60,043 nucleotides of DNA, taken from positions 1 through 60,043 of the forward strand of contig DASYAE010000073.1 in the NCBI GenBank assembly GCA_036501535.1. Direction: 5' to 3'. Made by a program: the position numbers and the translations under genes. The stretch's first letter is position 1; every line of letters starts with the position of its first letter. Positions 52,717 through 60,043 of this stretch are shown piece after piece. Source of the stretch: DASYAE01 sp036501535. Lineage in GTDB: Bacteria; Actinomycetota; Actinomycetes; Streptomycetales; Catenulisporaceae. The notes beneath the pieces were generated by a model. It was not told the origin of the DNA, searched no databases, and saw nothing but the letters and a program-made list of their open reading frames with translations.

Positions 52717-53703
52717 ATGGGCGACGAAGCGATCGTGTGCGAGCAACTGCGCAAGCGATACGGCGCGACCCCCGCGCTCGACGGGCTCGACCTGGCGGTG
52801 CCCGGCGGCATGGTCTACGGGCTGCTCGGGCCGAACGGCGCGGGCAAGACCACCGCGGTGCGCATATTCAGCACCCTCCTGCGGCCGGACGGCGGCCGGG
52901 CCAGGGTCGCCGGCTTCGATGTGGCCGGGCAGCCCGACCAGGTCCGCCGCCGGATCGGCCTGATCGGCCAACAGGTCGCGCTCGACGACGTGCTCTCCGG
53001 GCGGCAGAACCTGGAGATGCTCGCACGCCTGCACCACCTCGGCGCCCGCGCCACGCGCCACCGCGCTGCCGAGCTGCTGGAGCGCTTCGGCCTGGCCGAC
53101 ACCGGTGCCAAGCCGGTCAAGCAGTACTCGGGCGGGATGCGCCGGCGCCTGGACCTGGCCGCAGGCTTCATCGTTGCGCCCGCCGTGCTGTTCCTGGACG
53201 AGCCCACCACGGGGCTGGACCCGCACAACCGCAACCAGGTCTGGGACTGCGTCCGCACGCTGGTCGCCGCCGGCACGACCGTGCTGCTGACCACTCAGTA
53301 CCTGGAGGAGGCCGACCAGCTCGCCGCCGAGATCTGCATCCTCGACTCCGGACGCGCCCTCGCCACCGGCAGCCCGAGTCACCTCAAGTCACTGATAGGC
53401 GGTGACCGCATCGACGTCGTACTGCGCGACGGCGCCGATCTGGACACCGCCGCGACACTCATCCGCGTCGCCCTAACCGCCGCACCAACCGTTGACCCCG
53501 ACACACGCCGGATCAGCGCACCGGTGGTCGACGACCCGGTCACCGCGCTGACCCACACGGCCCACGCGCTGCACGACGCGGGCATCACGGCCGAGGACAT
53601 CGCAGTACGCCGCCCCACCCTCGACGAGGCGTTCCTGCACCTGACCGGCCACCACGGCACGATGCCCCGACCCGACAAAGCACACAAGAAGGCCGCCGCG
53701 TGA
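52717..53703 (+). CDS. DrrA-like ABC transporter ATP-binding protein
   Basis: A 328-residue daunorubicin-resistance-type ATPase. Walker A is LLGPNGAGKTT, the signature YSGGMRRRLDLA, Walker B VLFLDEPTTGLDP, followed by LLTTQYLEEADQLA. The C-terminal DrrA extension ends with RPTLDEAFLHLTGH, a known class mark. With the next gene it makes a two-part drug exporter under TetR control. Confidence 0.93.
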   Translation: MGDEAIVCEQLRKRYGATPALDGLDLAVPGGMVYGLLGPNGAGKTTAVRIFSTLLRPDGGRARVAGFDVAGQPDQVRRRIGLIGQQVALDDVLSGRQNLEMLARLHHLGARATRHRAAELLERFGLADTGAKPVKQYSGGMRRRLDLAAGFIVAPAVLFLDEPTTGLDPHNRNQVWDCVRTLVAAGTTVLLTTQYLEEADQLAAEICILDSGRALATGSPSHLKSLIGGDRIDVVLRDGADLDTAATLIRVALTAAPTVDPDTRRISAPVVDDPVTALTHTAHALHDAGITAEDIAVRRPTLDEAFLHLTGHHGTMPRPDKAHKKAAA

Positions 53704-54548
53704 CCACCGCACCCCTGACGACACTCGCACCGACCCCACCGCGCACACACCGCCTCCGCTGGCGCTGGGCGTGGACCGACGCGATCACCATCGCGCGCCG
53801 CGACCTGGCCCACTGGGCGCGCCAGCCGGGCCTGCTCATCACCAACACAGTGCTCTTCCCGATCATGATCGTGCTGATGTTCGGCTACCTGCTCGGCGGT
53901 GCGATGACCGTGCCCGGCGGCGGGAGCTACCGCGAATTCCTGCTGCCCGGCATGTTCGCCATGACCATGGTGTTCGGCATCGGCGCCACCACGGTCGCGG
54001 TCAGCGCCGACGCCGCCGGCGGAATCACCGACCGCTTCCGCTCGATGCCGATGGCCCCGTCGGCCGTGGTCGCCGGCCGCGCCATCGCCGACATGCTCAA
54101 CTCGGCGATCGCACTAAGCACGCTGATCGGCTGCGGACTGCTGGCCGGCTGGCTCCCGCACCGCTCGACCACCGACACGCTCGCCGCCATCGGCCTGCTC
54201 CTGCTGCTGCGCTTCGCATTCCTCTGGGTCGGCGTCTACCTGGGGCTCGCCTGCAGCGCCAACCCCGAAGCCGTCACCGCAGTGCGCACCCTCGAGTTCC
54301 CGCTCGGATTCCTCGGCAACCCCTTCGTCGCCACCGCCACCATGCCGACCTGGCTGGGCACGATCGCCGCCTGGAACCCGCTGTCCTCGACTGCCACGGC
54401 CATACGAGGCCTCTTCGGCGCCCCCACCGCAGCCGACCACACCTGGATCGGCCAGCACGCACTCATCATGTCCGTCGTCTGGCCCCTCCTGCTGATCGCG
54501 GTCTTCTTCCCGATGTCCGTGCGCCGCTACCGCAATCTCGGCCGGTGA
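53700..54548 (+). CDS. DrrB-like ABC-2 transporter permease
   Basis: A 282-residue permease with six membrane helices. It has the N-terminal coupling segment ITIARRDLAHWARQPGLLIT and the class motif REFLLPGMFAMTMVFGIGAT. GTG 53700 overlaps the drrA stop (GTGA), so the genes are coupled. The substrate is probably a hydrophobic antibiotic or lipid; no biosynthetic genes are nearby. Confidence 0.92.
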   Translation: MTTAPLTTLAPTPPRTHRLRWRWAWTDAITIARRDLAHWARQPGLLITNTVLFPIMIVLMFGYLLGGAMTVPGGGSYREFLLPGMFAMTMVFGIGATTVAVSADAAGGITDRFRSMPMAPSAVVAGRAIADMLNSAIALSTLIGCGLLAGWLPHRSTTDTLAAIGLLLLLRFAFLWVGVYLGLACSANPEAVTAVRTLEFPLGFLGNPFVATATMPTWLGTIAAWNPLSSTATAIRGLFGAPTAADHTWIGQHALIMSVVWPLLLIAVFFPMSVRRYRNLGR

Positions 54549-54580
54549 CGACGCCGCGGTAGCTGCCGTTAGCACCTCCG

Positions 54581-54594
54581 CTTGCAATAGCAAG
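54581..54594. promoter_or_regulatory. Inverted repeat ahead of the XRE regulator
   Basis: CTTGCAATAGCAAG has 5-bp arms around AATA and lies 22 nt before the XRE start. XRE regulators often bind such sites, so autoregulation is plausible. A CACACT hexamer 6 nt before the ATG may be the -10 box, which would put the repeat in the core promoter. Confidence 0.45.
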
Positions 54595-54616
54595 CAGTCT
54601 GGCGCACACTGGAGCC

Positions 54617-55165
54617 ATGGCGAGCCTCCCCGGACCCAAGCAAGTGGCGCAGCTGGGCACATATATCCGCGAACAGCGGGAAAACGCCCAGTACTCGCTG
54701 CGGCAGCTGGCCCAGGCCGCCGGGGTGTCGAACCCGTATCTCAGCCAGATCGAGCGCGGGCTGCGCAAGCCGAGCGCGGAGATCCTGCAGCAGCTGGCAA
54801 AGGCACTGAAGATCTCCGCCGAGACGCTGTACATCCAGGCCGGGCTGCTCGACGAGCGGCTGACGGGGGAGCGCCGAACGGGTGAAAGCGAAAGCGACGG
54901 CGAGCCGGGATCGGGGTGGTCTGGCCTGGCTGATTTCGTTGCTCCGAACGGCGTCGCCCGCGCGGCTTCGTCAAGCGCCGTGGCCGCCGCGGTCAATGCG
55001 GATCGCGACCTGACGCACCGGCAGAAGCAGATCCTGCTCGACATCTACGAGTCCTTCCGCGCCGCGCCCGGGGCCGGCTCGCAGGACGCCACGAACGCCG
55101 CGCGCCGCACGCGACGCGCGGACGAGAACTCCCAACCGACCGAACACGAAGGTGGCCGATCATGA
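54617..55165 (+). CDS. XRE-family transcriptional regulator
   Basis: A 182-residue protein with an N-terminal HTH_3 domain (LGTYIREQRENAQYSLRQLA then QAAGVSNPYLSQIERGLRKP) and a C-terminal helix (HRQKQILLDIYESFRAA). It overlaps the HbhA-like gene by ATGA. The same order, XRE-HbhA-DUF2516, occurs in Mycobacterium (Rv0474-Rv0476), which supports orthology. Confidence 0.9.
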   Translation: MASLPGPKQVAQLGTYIREQRENAQYSLRQLAQAAGVSNPYLSQIERGLRKPSAEILQQLAKALKISAETLYIQAGLLDERLTGERRTGESESDGEPGSGWSGLADFVAPNGVARAASSSAVAAAVNADRDLTHRQKQILLDIYESFRAAPGAGSQDATNAARRTRRADENSQPTEHEGGRS

Positions 55166-55953
55166 CCATGACCGACGAGATCCGCAAGACGCTGTCCGAC
55201 CCCAAGCCGCTTTACGCCCTCGCCGGCGCAGGTGATCTGGCCGCCGAGAAGCTGAAGGATGCCCCCACGCTGGCGGCCGACGCCGCGCAGGCCGTCACCT
55301 CGCTGGCCGGCCGGATCGCCTCCGGGGCGCCGGAGCGGCTGGCCAAGGTGCAGGCGCTGATCGCCGACATGCCCGCCGCGCTCGACCCGAAGTCCGCGCG
55401 CGACGCGCTGCGCGACTCGGCCGACAAGGTCGCCCCGCAGGCGCTGCGCGAGCGCGCCCAGTCCATCGTGCTGGCTCAGGTCGGGCGGGCGCTCGAGGCC
55501 GCCGGCAAGGCCGTCGAGACCTATGACGAGCTCGCCGAGCGCGGCAAGTCCGTGGTCGCGCGGTACCGCGGCGACGAGACCGTGGTCGCCGGGGTGACCG
55601 TCGTGGTCGAGCAGGTCGTCGAGGAGGACGAGGGCGACGGCGCCGTCTTCGTCGGCGAGCCGGGCGGCGCCTTCGACGATGCCGCCTTCGAGGCCGCCGC
55701 CTACGACCGGGTGCGCGAGCCGGGCACGGAGACCAAGGCCGACACCGGCGCCGACACCGCGGCCGCGCCGAAGAAGTCCGCCGCCTCCGCCACTTCTGCC
55801 TCCGCGGCGAAGAAGACGGCGTCGACTCCGCGCAAGCGCGCCGCGTCGTCCAAGGACGCCTCGCCGAAGCCTGCGACGAGCACCGGCTCCGCCTCCTCGA
55901 CCGCCAAGTCCACCGCGCGCAAGACCAGCACCGCGAAGTCGACCAAGAACTGA
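55162..55953 (+). CDS. HbhA-like heparin-binding hemagglutinin homologue
   Basis: A 263-residue protein with a long helical coiled-coil-type body (LYALAGAGDLAAEKLKDAPT to about residue 140) and an Ala/Lys/Ser/Thr-rich tail from about 205 (KKTASTPRKRAASSKDASPK), like the Lys-rich tail of mycobacterial HbhA. An acidic stretch (EQVVEEDEGDG) separates the two. In saprophytes this protein is more likely to deal with membrane lipids or wall contact than with adhesion. After the stop, 55964-55981 is a CCGAAG triple repeat, and a 7-bp hairpin (55993-56018) may act as terminator. Confidence 0.82.
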   Translation: MTMTDEIRKTLSDPKPLYALAGAGDLAAEKLKDAPTLAADAAQAVTSLAGRIASGAPERLAKVQALIADMPAALDPKSARDALRDSADKVAPQALRERAQSIVLAQVGRALEAAGKAVETYDELAERGKSVVARYRGDETVVAGVTVVVEQVVEEDEGDGAVFVGEPGGAFDDAAFEAAAYDRVREPGTETKADTGADTAAAPKKSAASATSASAAKKTASTPRKRAASSKDASPKPATSTGSASSTAKSTARKTSTAKSTKN

Positions 55954-56134
55954 CCCGCGGAAACCGAAGCCGAAGCCGAAGCCGGAACCGGCCGCGGGCC
56001 CGGGTCGCCGAGCCCGCGCCAGGAAGGCGTGTGAACCCGCGCCGGGGCATCCCCAGAAGCGGGTGGGCTGGACTACTCTCGAATGACGGTGCCGGTCCGG
56101 CCGGCCCGACATCAGTCAGCACAGGAGAGTGCCC

Positions 56135-56155
56135 ATGATCGGACAGCGCTCATGA
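56135..56155 (+). CDS. Six-codon ORF overlapping the DUF2516 start
   Basis: ATG 56135 has an ideal RBS (AGGAG 56123-56127, 7-nt gap) and encodes MIGQRS, ending in TGA that overlaps the next ATG (ATGA 56152-56155). The words CATGATCGG at both starts are identical. Ribosomes finishing the mini-ORF could restart on the DUF2516 gene, which has no RBS of its own at the right distance. Confidence 0.4.
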   Translation: MIGQRS

Positions 56156-56496
56156 TCGGTTTTGGAAGCGGCCTGGTCAGCTTCACGTTCAACAGCGTGG
56201 TGTCGATCCTGTTGCTGGCTCTTCTGATCCTCAAGGTGGTCGCGTTCGTTGAAGCGGCGACGTACCCCAAGCAGGCGTACGAGGCGGCCGGGAAGCTGAC
56301 AAAGGTGGCCTGGCTGCTGTTCCTCGGCCTCGCCGCGGTCGCCGACTACTTCGTCGGCGGGCTGCTGTCGATCCTGACCATCATCGGGACCGTCGCCGTG
56401 ATCGTCTACTTCGTCGACGTGCGCCCGGCACTGCGCCAGGTCACCGGCCGGGGCACGGGCCGCGGGTCGAACAGCCGCTGGACCGTGCGCCGCTGA
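56152..56496 (+). CDS. DUF2516 small membrane protein
   Basis: A 114-residue protein with three hydrophobic segments: VSILLLALLILKVVAFVEAA, VAWLLFLGLAAVADYFVGG and LLSILTIIGTVAVIVYFVDV. The last is followed by the conserved RPALRQV and a basic tail. It matches DUF2516, the Rv0476-type partner of HbhA. I use ATG 56152, after the mini-ORF; the frame is open to 56083, but that would add a polar tail before the first helix. Confidence 0.85.
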   Translation: MIGFGSGLVSFTFNSVVSILLLALLILKVVAFVEAATYPKQAYEAAGKLTKVAWLLFLGLAAVADYFVGGLLSILTIIGTVAVIVYFVDVRPALRQVTGRGTGRGSNSRWTVRR

Positions 56497-56675
56497 CCGC
56501 TCGCCGCACCGCCGTCCGGTGATATCCCGTTGCCACTGGTAGCCGGACTTGTCACCATGTCACGGCTTGGATGCGGTACGTCCCCCGGCCGTGTTTGACC
56601 TCTTAGCCAATTCTCATCAGTTTCACGAGTTCGGCTTAATGCTCGCCCGGCAGTATCGGAGTCACCCCCCAAGGT

Positions 56676-56802
56676 CGGGGCGCGTAGCAACTCAGCGCCC
56701 CGTGGCTGGGAGAGCCCGACTCCCGGCCGGTGCTTTCGGCACCACTGCTGTGGTCCTCTGTGCCGCCATCCCCCGCGTGCGGCACGGAGGACCACAGCCT
56801 TT
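56676..56802 (+). ncRNA. Four-hairpin structured RNA candidate ending in an intrinsic terminator
   Basis: In the 388-bp gap 56497-56884 four hairpins follow in order: 56676-56683 with 56695-56702 (CGGGGCGC), 56706-56712 with 56720-56726, 56729-56733 with 56739-56743 (GGTGC-TTTCG-GCACC), and 56747-56766 with 56779-56798 (20-bp stem, one wobble). The last is followed by CTTTTCCC. The fourth is clearly a terminator; the first three may be part of a small RNA or of a long 3' UTR. A TTGACC at 56599-56604 might be a -35 box. The big stem could also end the minus-strand gene transcript from the other side. Confidence 0.4.
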
Positions 56803-56884
56803 TCCCGGCTCTTTTCCGCGCAGCGAATCCGTGCCACGCCATGCCGCGCCGCGCAGGCCAACCGGTCAGCCGGTCGGATCCGGA

Positions 56885-57649
56885 TCAGTCCAGCTCGAAC
56901 TGCGCCGGCGTCGAGGTCACTCCGAGGGCTGAAGCGGTCGCCTCGTACAGCTGCCCGTTCGCAGCCGCACCCGTCCCCGGGCAGCTGCTCGCATTGTCGA
57001 TCCGCTGCCACGGGATCGGCACGGTGACCGGGTCGATCCCCGAGCTCGCCGGGCCGATCGCCATCTCGCTGCCGGAGGTCGACTGGCAGGCCGAGCTGTT
57101 CCACACGATCTGCTGCGAGCCGGTCGAGCTGATCGACATCACCGTCACCACGATGCCGTCGGCCGGGATCAGGCAGTTCGCCGTGCCCCGGTTCTGCAGC
57201 GTGACCTTGATGGTCGGGTCCTGGCCGGAGGAGTACTGCGGCACGCCGTTCGCCGCGGTCTTGTCCGTGCTCACCGACACGTTCAGCACGCAGCCGGCGC
57301 CGGCGCCGCTCAGAGTGCCGTTCCCGCCGCTGCCGCCCCCGGTGCCGCCGGACGCCCCGCCCGCGCCGCCCGACGGGTTCGACGATCCCGTCGGCCCGGT
57401 GACCGGATAGTTGTTCGGCGGCGCTACCGTGCCGCTCACCTGCGGGCCGGGCGTTATCAGCTTGCTCTGGCTCGACGACGGATGCGGCGTCGGCGACGAG
57501 GACGCCTTCGCGTTGTGGACCGGCGACGGGGACGAACACGAATACGCCAGAAGGCCGATGATCACCAGCGGGACTCCGAGCGCCACAGCCCGCCGCCGCC
57601 AGTAAGCCGAGGGTGGCAGCGGTCCGACCGGCCGGAGGAAGGAACCCAC
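56885..57649 (-). CDS. Membrane-anchored extracellular protein with Cys and Ser/Gly-rich linker
   Basis: A 254-residue protein. One transmembrane helix lies at about 22-38 (AVALGVPLVIIGLLAYS), followed by a Pro/Ser and Gly/Ser linker (residues 45-110). The extracellular beta-domain has VLNVSVSTDKTAANGV and GQDPTIKVTLQNRGTANCLI, with four Cys that may form disulfides. It resembles DUF4232-type sandwiches but I cannot confirm this. GTG 57649 has TAAAGT 8 nt upstream (57658-57663, minus strand). Divergent from mutY. Confidence 0.72.
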   Translation of the reverse strand: MGSFLRPVGPLPPSAYWRRRAVALGVPLVIIGLLAYSCSSPSPVHNAKASSSPTPHPSSSQSKLITPGPQVSGTVAPPNNYPVTGPTGSSNPSGGAGGASGGTGGGSGGNGTLSGAGAGCVLNVSVSTDKTAANGVPQYSSGQDPTIKVTLQNRGTANCLIPADGIVVTVMSISSTGSQQIVWNSSACQSTSGSEMAIGPASSGIDPVTVPIPWQRIDNASSCPGTGAAANGQLYEATASALGVTSTPAQFELD

Positions 57650-57731
57650 GGAAGGTCACTTTAGGGCACCGGACTGGCTGGCAGCCGCATTGATTCCGCA
57701 CCTGCGCCCCGGGGATGCGACGATATCGGCG

Positions 57732-58721
57732 ATGTCTGACGAAATCGTTCTCCCCCGGACCGGCGATGCTGCGCCCGACCTGCGCGGTCCGTCCATTGTG
57801 CCCGACACGCGGGACACGACGGACGAATCGGACGCGCCGGATCCGCTCGGCGCCGCCGACGACGTGGTCGAACTCGCCTCCGCCTGGTTCGCCGCGCATC
57901 GCAGGGATCTGCCCTGGCGCGAGCCCGCGGCCGGCGCCTGGGCCGTCATGGTCAGCGAGTTCATGCTGCAGCAGACTCCGGTGAACCGGGTCCTGCCGGT
58001 CTACGAGGCCTGGCTGACCCGCTGGCCGGAGCCCGCGGCGCTCGCCGCCGAGGAGCCTGGTGAAGCGGTGCGCGCCTGGGGGAGGCTCGGATACCCACGC
58101 CGCGCGCTGCGCCTACACGGCGCCGCGGTGGCTATCGTCCGCGACCACGGTGGTGTCGTCCCCGGCGACTATGGCAGCCTGCTCGCATTGCCGGGAGTCG
58201 GCGACTACACGGCTGCAGCTATCGCCTCGTTCGCCTTCGGCCGCCGCGCCGCAGTACTCGACACCAACGTCCGCCGGGTCCTGGCCCGTGCCTTCCGCGG
58301 CGTCGAGTTCCCCGCCGACTCGGTCTCCGCGGCCGAACGCACCCTCGCCGCCGCCGTGCTCCCCGCGGAAGACCTCAGAGCGGCCCAGTGGGCTGCCGCC
58401 TCGATGGAACTCGGCGCGCTCGTCTGCACCGCGCGCACGCCCAAATGCGAGGGCTGTCCCATCAACGGCCTCTGCCACTGGAACCGGCTCGGCCGCCCGC
58501 CGCACGACGGCCCCGCCCGGCGCGGCCAGCCCTACGCCGGCACCGACCGCCAGGCCCGTGGCGCGCTCCTCGCCGTCCTGCGCGAGAGCCGCACACCGGT
58601 CGGGCCCGAGGCGCTGAGCCGGGCCTGGCAGAAGGCGGAGCAGCGAGAACGCGCCCTCGCCGGACTGCTCGCCGACGGCCTCGCCGTCCAGGAGTCCGAC
58701 GGCCGCTTCCGCCTACCCTGA
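57732..58721 (+). CDS. mutY: A/G-specific adenine glycosylase MutY
   Basis: A 329-residue base-excision repair enzyme that removes adenine paired with 8-oxoguanine. The catalytic Glu is in SEFMLQQTPVNRVL, the HhH motif is LPGVGDYTAAAIASF, and the catalytic Asp is in VLDTNVRRVLAR. The Fe-S cluster CX6CX2CX5C is complete (CTARTPKCEGCPINGLC). The NUDIX-like C-terminal domain is short, as in other actinobacteria. ATG 57732 (MSDEIV) is preferred; the frame is open to 57690. It complements mutT1 in 8-oxoG defence. Confidence 0.95.
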   Translation: MSDEIVLPRTGDAAPDLRGPSIVPDTRDTTDESDAPDPLGAADDVVELASAWFAAHRRDLPWREPAAGAWAVMVSEFMLQQTPVNRVLPVYEAWLTRWPEPAALAAEEPGEAVRAWGRLGYPRRALRLHGAAVAIVRDHGGVVPGDYGSLLALPGVGDYTAAAIASFAFGRRAAVLDTNVRRVLARAFRGVEFPADSVSAAERTLAAAVLPAEDLRAAQWAAASMELGALVCTARTPKCEGCPINGLCHWNRLGRPPHDGPARRGQPYAGTDRQARGALLAVLRESRTPVGPEALSRAWQKAEQRERALAGLLADGLAVQESDGRFRLP

Positions 58722-58824
58722 GCCACTCGTCCGGCCCAGTCGCTTGCGCGGCGCCTGACGAAGACCGTTGACGTGCCGTTATGCCAGGCCACGCCAGCCG
58801 GGTTGAGCCGGTACCCTTGAGGGT

Positions 58825-60043
58825 ATGCCTATCCGTCTGCATGACACCGCCACACGCAGTGTCCGCGACTTTGTCCCCCGCGAGCCGGGCAAGGTCTCGA
58901 TCTACCTGTGTGGCGCCACCGTGCAGGCCGCACCCCACATCGGCCACATCAGGTCGGGGGTGAGCTTCGACATCCTGAGCCGCTGGCTGGCCTACCGCGG
59001 CCTCGAGGTCACCCTGGTGCGCAACATCACCGACATCGACGACAAGATCCTGCGGAAGGCCGCCGAGCAGGGCGTCGAGTACTGGCGGATCGCGCAGGCC
59101 AACGAGCGCGCCTTCACCGCCGGCTACGACGCGCTCGGCTGCTTCCCGCCGGCCGTCGAGCCGCGCGCCACCGGCCACGTGCCCGAGATGGTCGAGCTGA
59201 TGCAGGATCTGATCGACGACGGCCACGCCTACGCCGCAGACAGCGACGTGTATTTCGACGTGCGCAGTTACCCGGCGTACGGCGCGCTGTCTAATCAGCG
59301 GCTCGACGATATGCAGAGCGCCGACGACGCCGATCCGAAGAGCGCCAAGCGGGATCCGCGCGACTTCACGCTGTGGAAGGGCGCCAAGCCCGGCGAGCCC
59401 GCGTGGCCCACGCCATGGGGTTCCGGCCGGCCCGGCTGGCACCTGGAGTGCTCCGCGATGGCGCGGCGGTACCTCGGCCGGGAGTTCGACATCCACGGCG
59501 GCGGCCTCGACCTGGTCTTCCCCCACCATGAGAACGAGGTCGTCCAGTCCGAGTCGTTCAGCGGTAAGCCGTTCGCCACCTACTGGTTGCACAATGGCTT
59601 GCTCACGAAGTCGGGCAAGAAGATCTCCAAGTCCGACCCCGGGACCGTGATCCTGATGGGGGACCTGCTGCAGAAGCACGACCCCGATACCCTGCGCTGC
59701 CTCTTCCTGGCGAGCCACTATCGCCGGCCGATCGACTACGGCCCGGGAAGACTGGACGAGCTGGCGCGGGGCCTGCAGGCGTTCCACAGCCTCTTCGACC
59801 GCTTCGGGCGGCTGACCGGCGAGAGCTACTATTCCCTCGAAGCGCCGACCCACAAGGAAGATAGCCGAGCCGGCTCACCCATTCCCGAGGTGGGCGAGCA
59901 TCGCGACCGCTTCCTCGAAGCGATGGACGACGACTTCAATACCGGCGGGGCACTCGGCGAGCTCTTCGAGATCGCCCACGCCCTCAACCGCTACGCCCAT
60001 CAGCCCGGGCTCGAGCCGGCCCATGCTCGAGCGGGCCAGGTCG
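58825..60043 (+). CDS. cysS: Cysteinyl-tRNA synthetase (partial, runs off the window)
   Basis: At least 406 residues with no stop before the end. It has the zinc/HIGH region YLCGATVQAAPHIGHIRSGV, WHLECSAMARRYLG, GGGLDLVFPHHENEVVQSES and the KMSKS-like KSGKKISKSDPG. The HIGH region has the CysS form rather than that of the mycothiol ligase MshC. TACCCT at 58812-58817 is 7 nt before ATG 58825, and there is no spaced RBS, so it is probably leaderless. The anticodon-binding C-terminus is outside the window. Confidence 0.95.
   Translation, partial: MPIRLHDTATRSVRDFVPREPGKVSIYLCGATVQAAPHIGHIRSGVSFDILSRWLAYRGLEVTLVRNITDIDDKILRKAAEQGVEYWRIAQANERAFTAGYDALGCFPPAVEPRATGHVPEMVELMQDLIDDGHAYAADSDVYFDVRSYPAYGALSNQRLDDMQSADDADPKSAKRDPRDFTLWKGAKPGEPAWPTPWGSGRPGWHLECSAMARRYLGREFDIHGGGLDLVFPHHENEVVQSESFSGKPFATYWLHNGLLTKSGKKISKSDPGTVILMGDLLQKHDPDTLRCLFLASHYRRPIDYGPGRLDELARGLQAFHSLFDRFGRLTGESYYSLEAPTHKEDSRAGSPIPEVGEHRDRFLEAMDDDFNTGGALGELFEIAHALNRYAHQPGLEPAHARAGQV

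Noticed and set aside
55954..56086. Lys-Pro-rich extension of the HbhA-like protein in another frame
   Set aside because: It lies after a clear stop and comes from the CCGAAG repeat; reading it would need a frameshift for which there is no support.
56497..56884. c-di-AMP or cobalamin riboswitch
   Set aside because: No consensus core of either class could be found, and the downstream gene is on the opposite strand.
58825..60043. MshC (mycothiol ligase) instead of CysS
   Set aside because: The HIGH region and KISKSDPG motif match actinobacterial cysteinyl-tRNA synthetase, although both families are related and mshD is nearby.

Overview
The window is about 60 kb of very GC-rich chromosome (third codon positions almost always G or C) from a filamentous-type actinobacterium. 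The gene content supports this: glnR, mycothiol synthase (mshD), a Nur-type Fur regulator, an RsiG-like anti-sigma factor for WhiG, a rodlin-like secreted protein, the bS22/AURKAIP1 miniprotein, an ECF41 sigma factor, an XRE-HbhA-DUF2516 block, and many apparently leaderless genes. Gene order around mutT1-CHAD-ppk-mshD-glnR and nitrobindin-nur-ygfZ-rsiG is, as far as I recall, like that of Streptomyces. Protein-level differences fit a neighbouring lineage (for example Catenulisporales/Actinospica-like), but the genus cannot be fixed by eye. No transposase, integrase, phage gene or CRISPR array was seen.

Layout. 0-4.5 kb: end of a response regulator gene and its histidine kinase, two secreted cell-surface proteins (one rodlin-like), a STAS protein and a decayed SpoIIE-phosphatase/STAS gene. 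4.5-13.5 kb: tRNA-Arg(ACG), RIO kinase, Nudix hydrolase, tRNA-Ser(GCT), a very large PAS protein whose kinase core has lost its phosphoacceptor His, a disordered partner protein, half of an acyl-CoA ligase, and an SseB-like protein. 13.6-20.8 kb: a FadE5-like acyl-CoA dehydrogenase behind paired dyad operators, a secretable-type metallophosphoesterase, and a 991-residue LRR-Roco GTPase. 20.8-27.2 kb (minus strand): mutT1, a CHAD protein overlapping ppk1, mshD and glnR, linking polyphosphate, mycothiol and nitrogen control. 27.5-32.6 kb: MoaD/ThiS protein, two envelope proteins, then a sulfur block (Cys-rich leader peptide, rhodanese, DUF1416, DsrE). 32.7-40.5 kb: membrane miniprotein, nitrobindin, nur, ygfZ, rsiG-like gene, acyltransferase/SDR pair, bS22, HTH protein and phosphatase-like gene.

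40.6-54.6 kb holds transport and signalling. A MacAB-like exporter operon is followed by a three-gene ABC-2 operon, one of whose permeases carries a large extracellular lectin-like domain, divergent from a NarL-type two-component pair. Next come an ECF41 sigma factor with a CMD-family protein lacking the peroxidatic cysteines, and a TetR regulator divergent from drrAB across a duplicated 18-bp operator. 54.6-60 kb: XRE regulator, HbhA-like protein, DUF2516 protein preceded by a 6-codon ORF, a run of hairpins ending in an intrinsic terminator, a membrane-anchored Cys-rich protein, mutY, and cysS, which runs off the window.

Themes worth following: decayed but retained signalling enzymes (pseudokinase, shortened SpoIIE, half AMP-ligase); a stand-alone Roco GTPase; an ABC permease with a built-in sensor-like domain; a c-di-GMP motif variant in the RsiG homologue; and at least fourteen genes with a TANNNT box only 6-8 nt before the start codon, which indicates leaderless transcripts and helped to fix several starts. 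All functional calls come from reading motifs and remembered families; no search was run.
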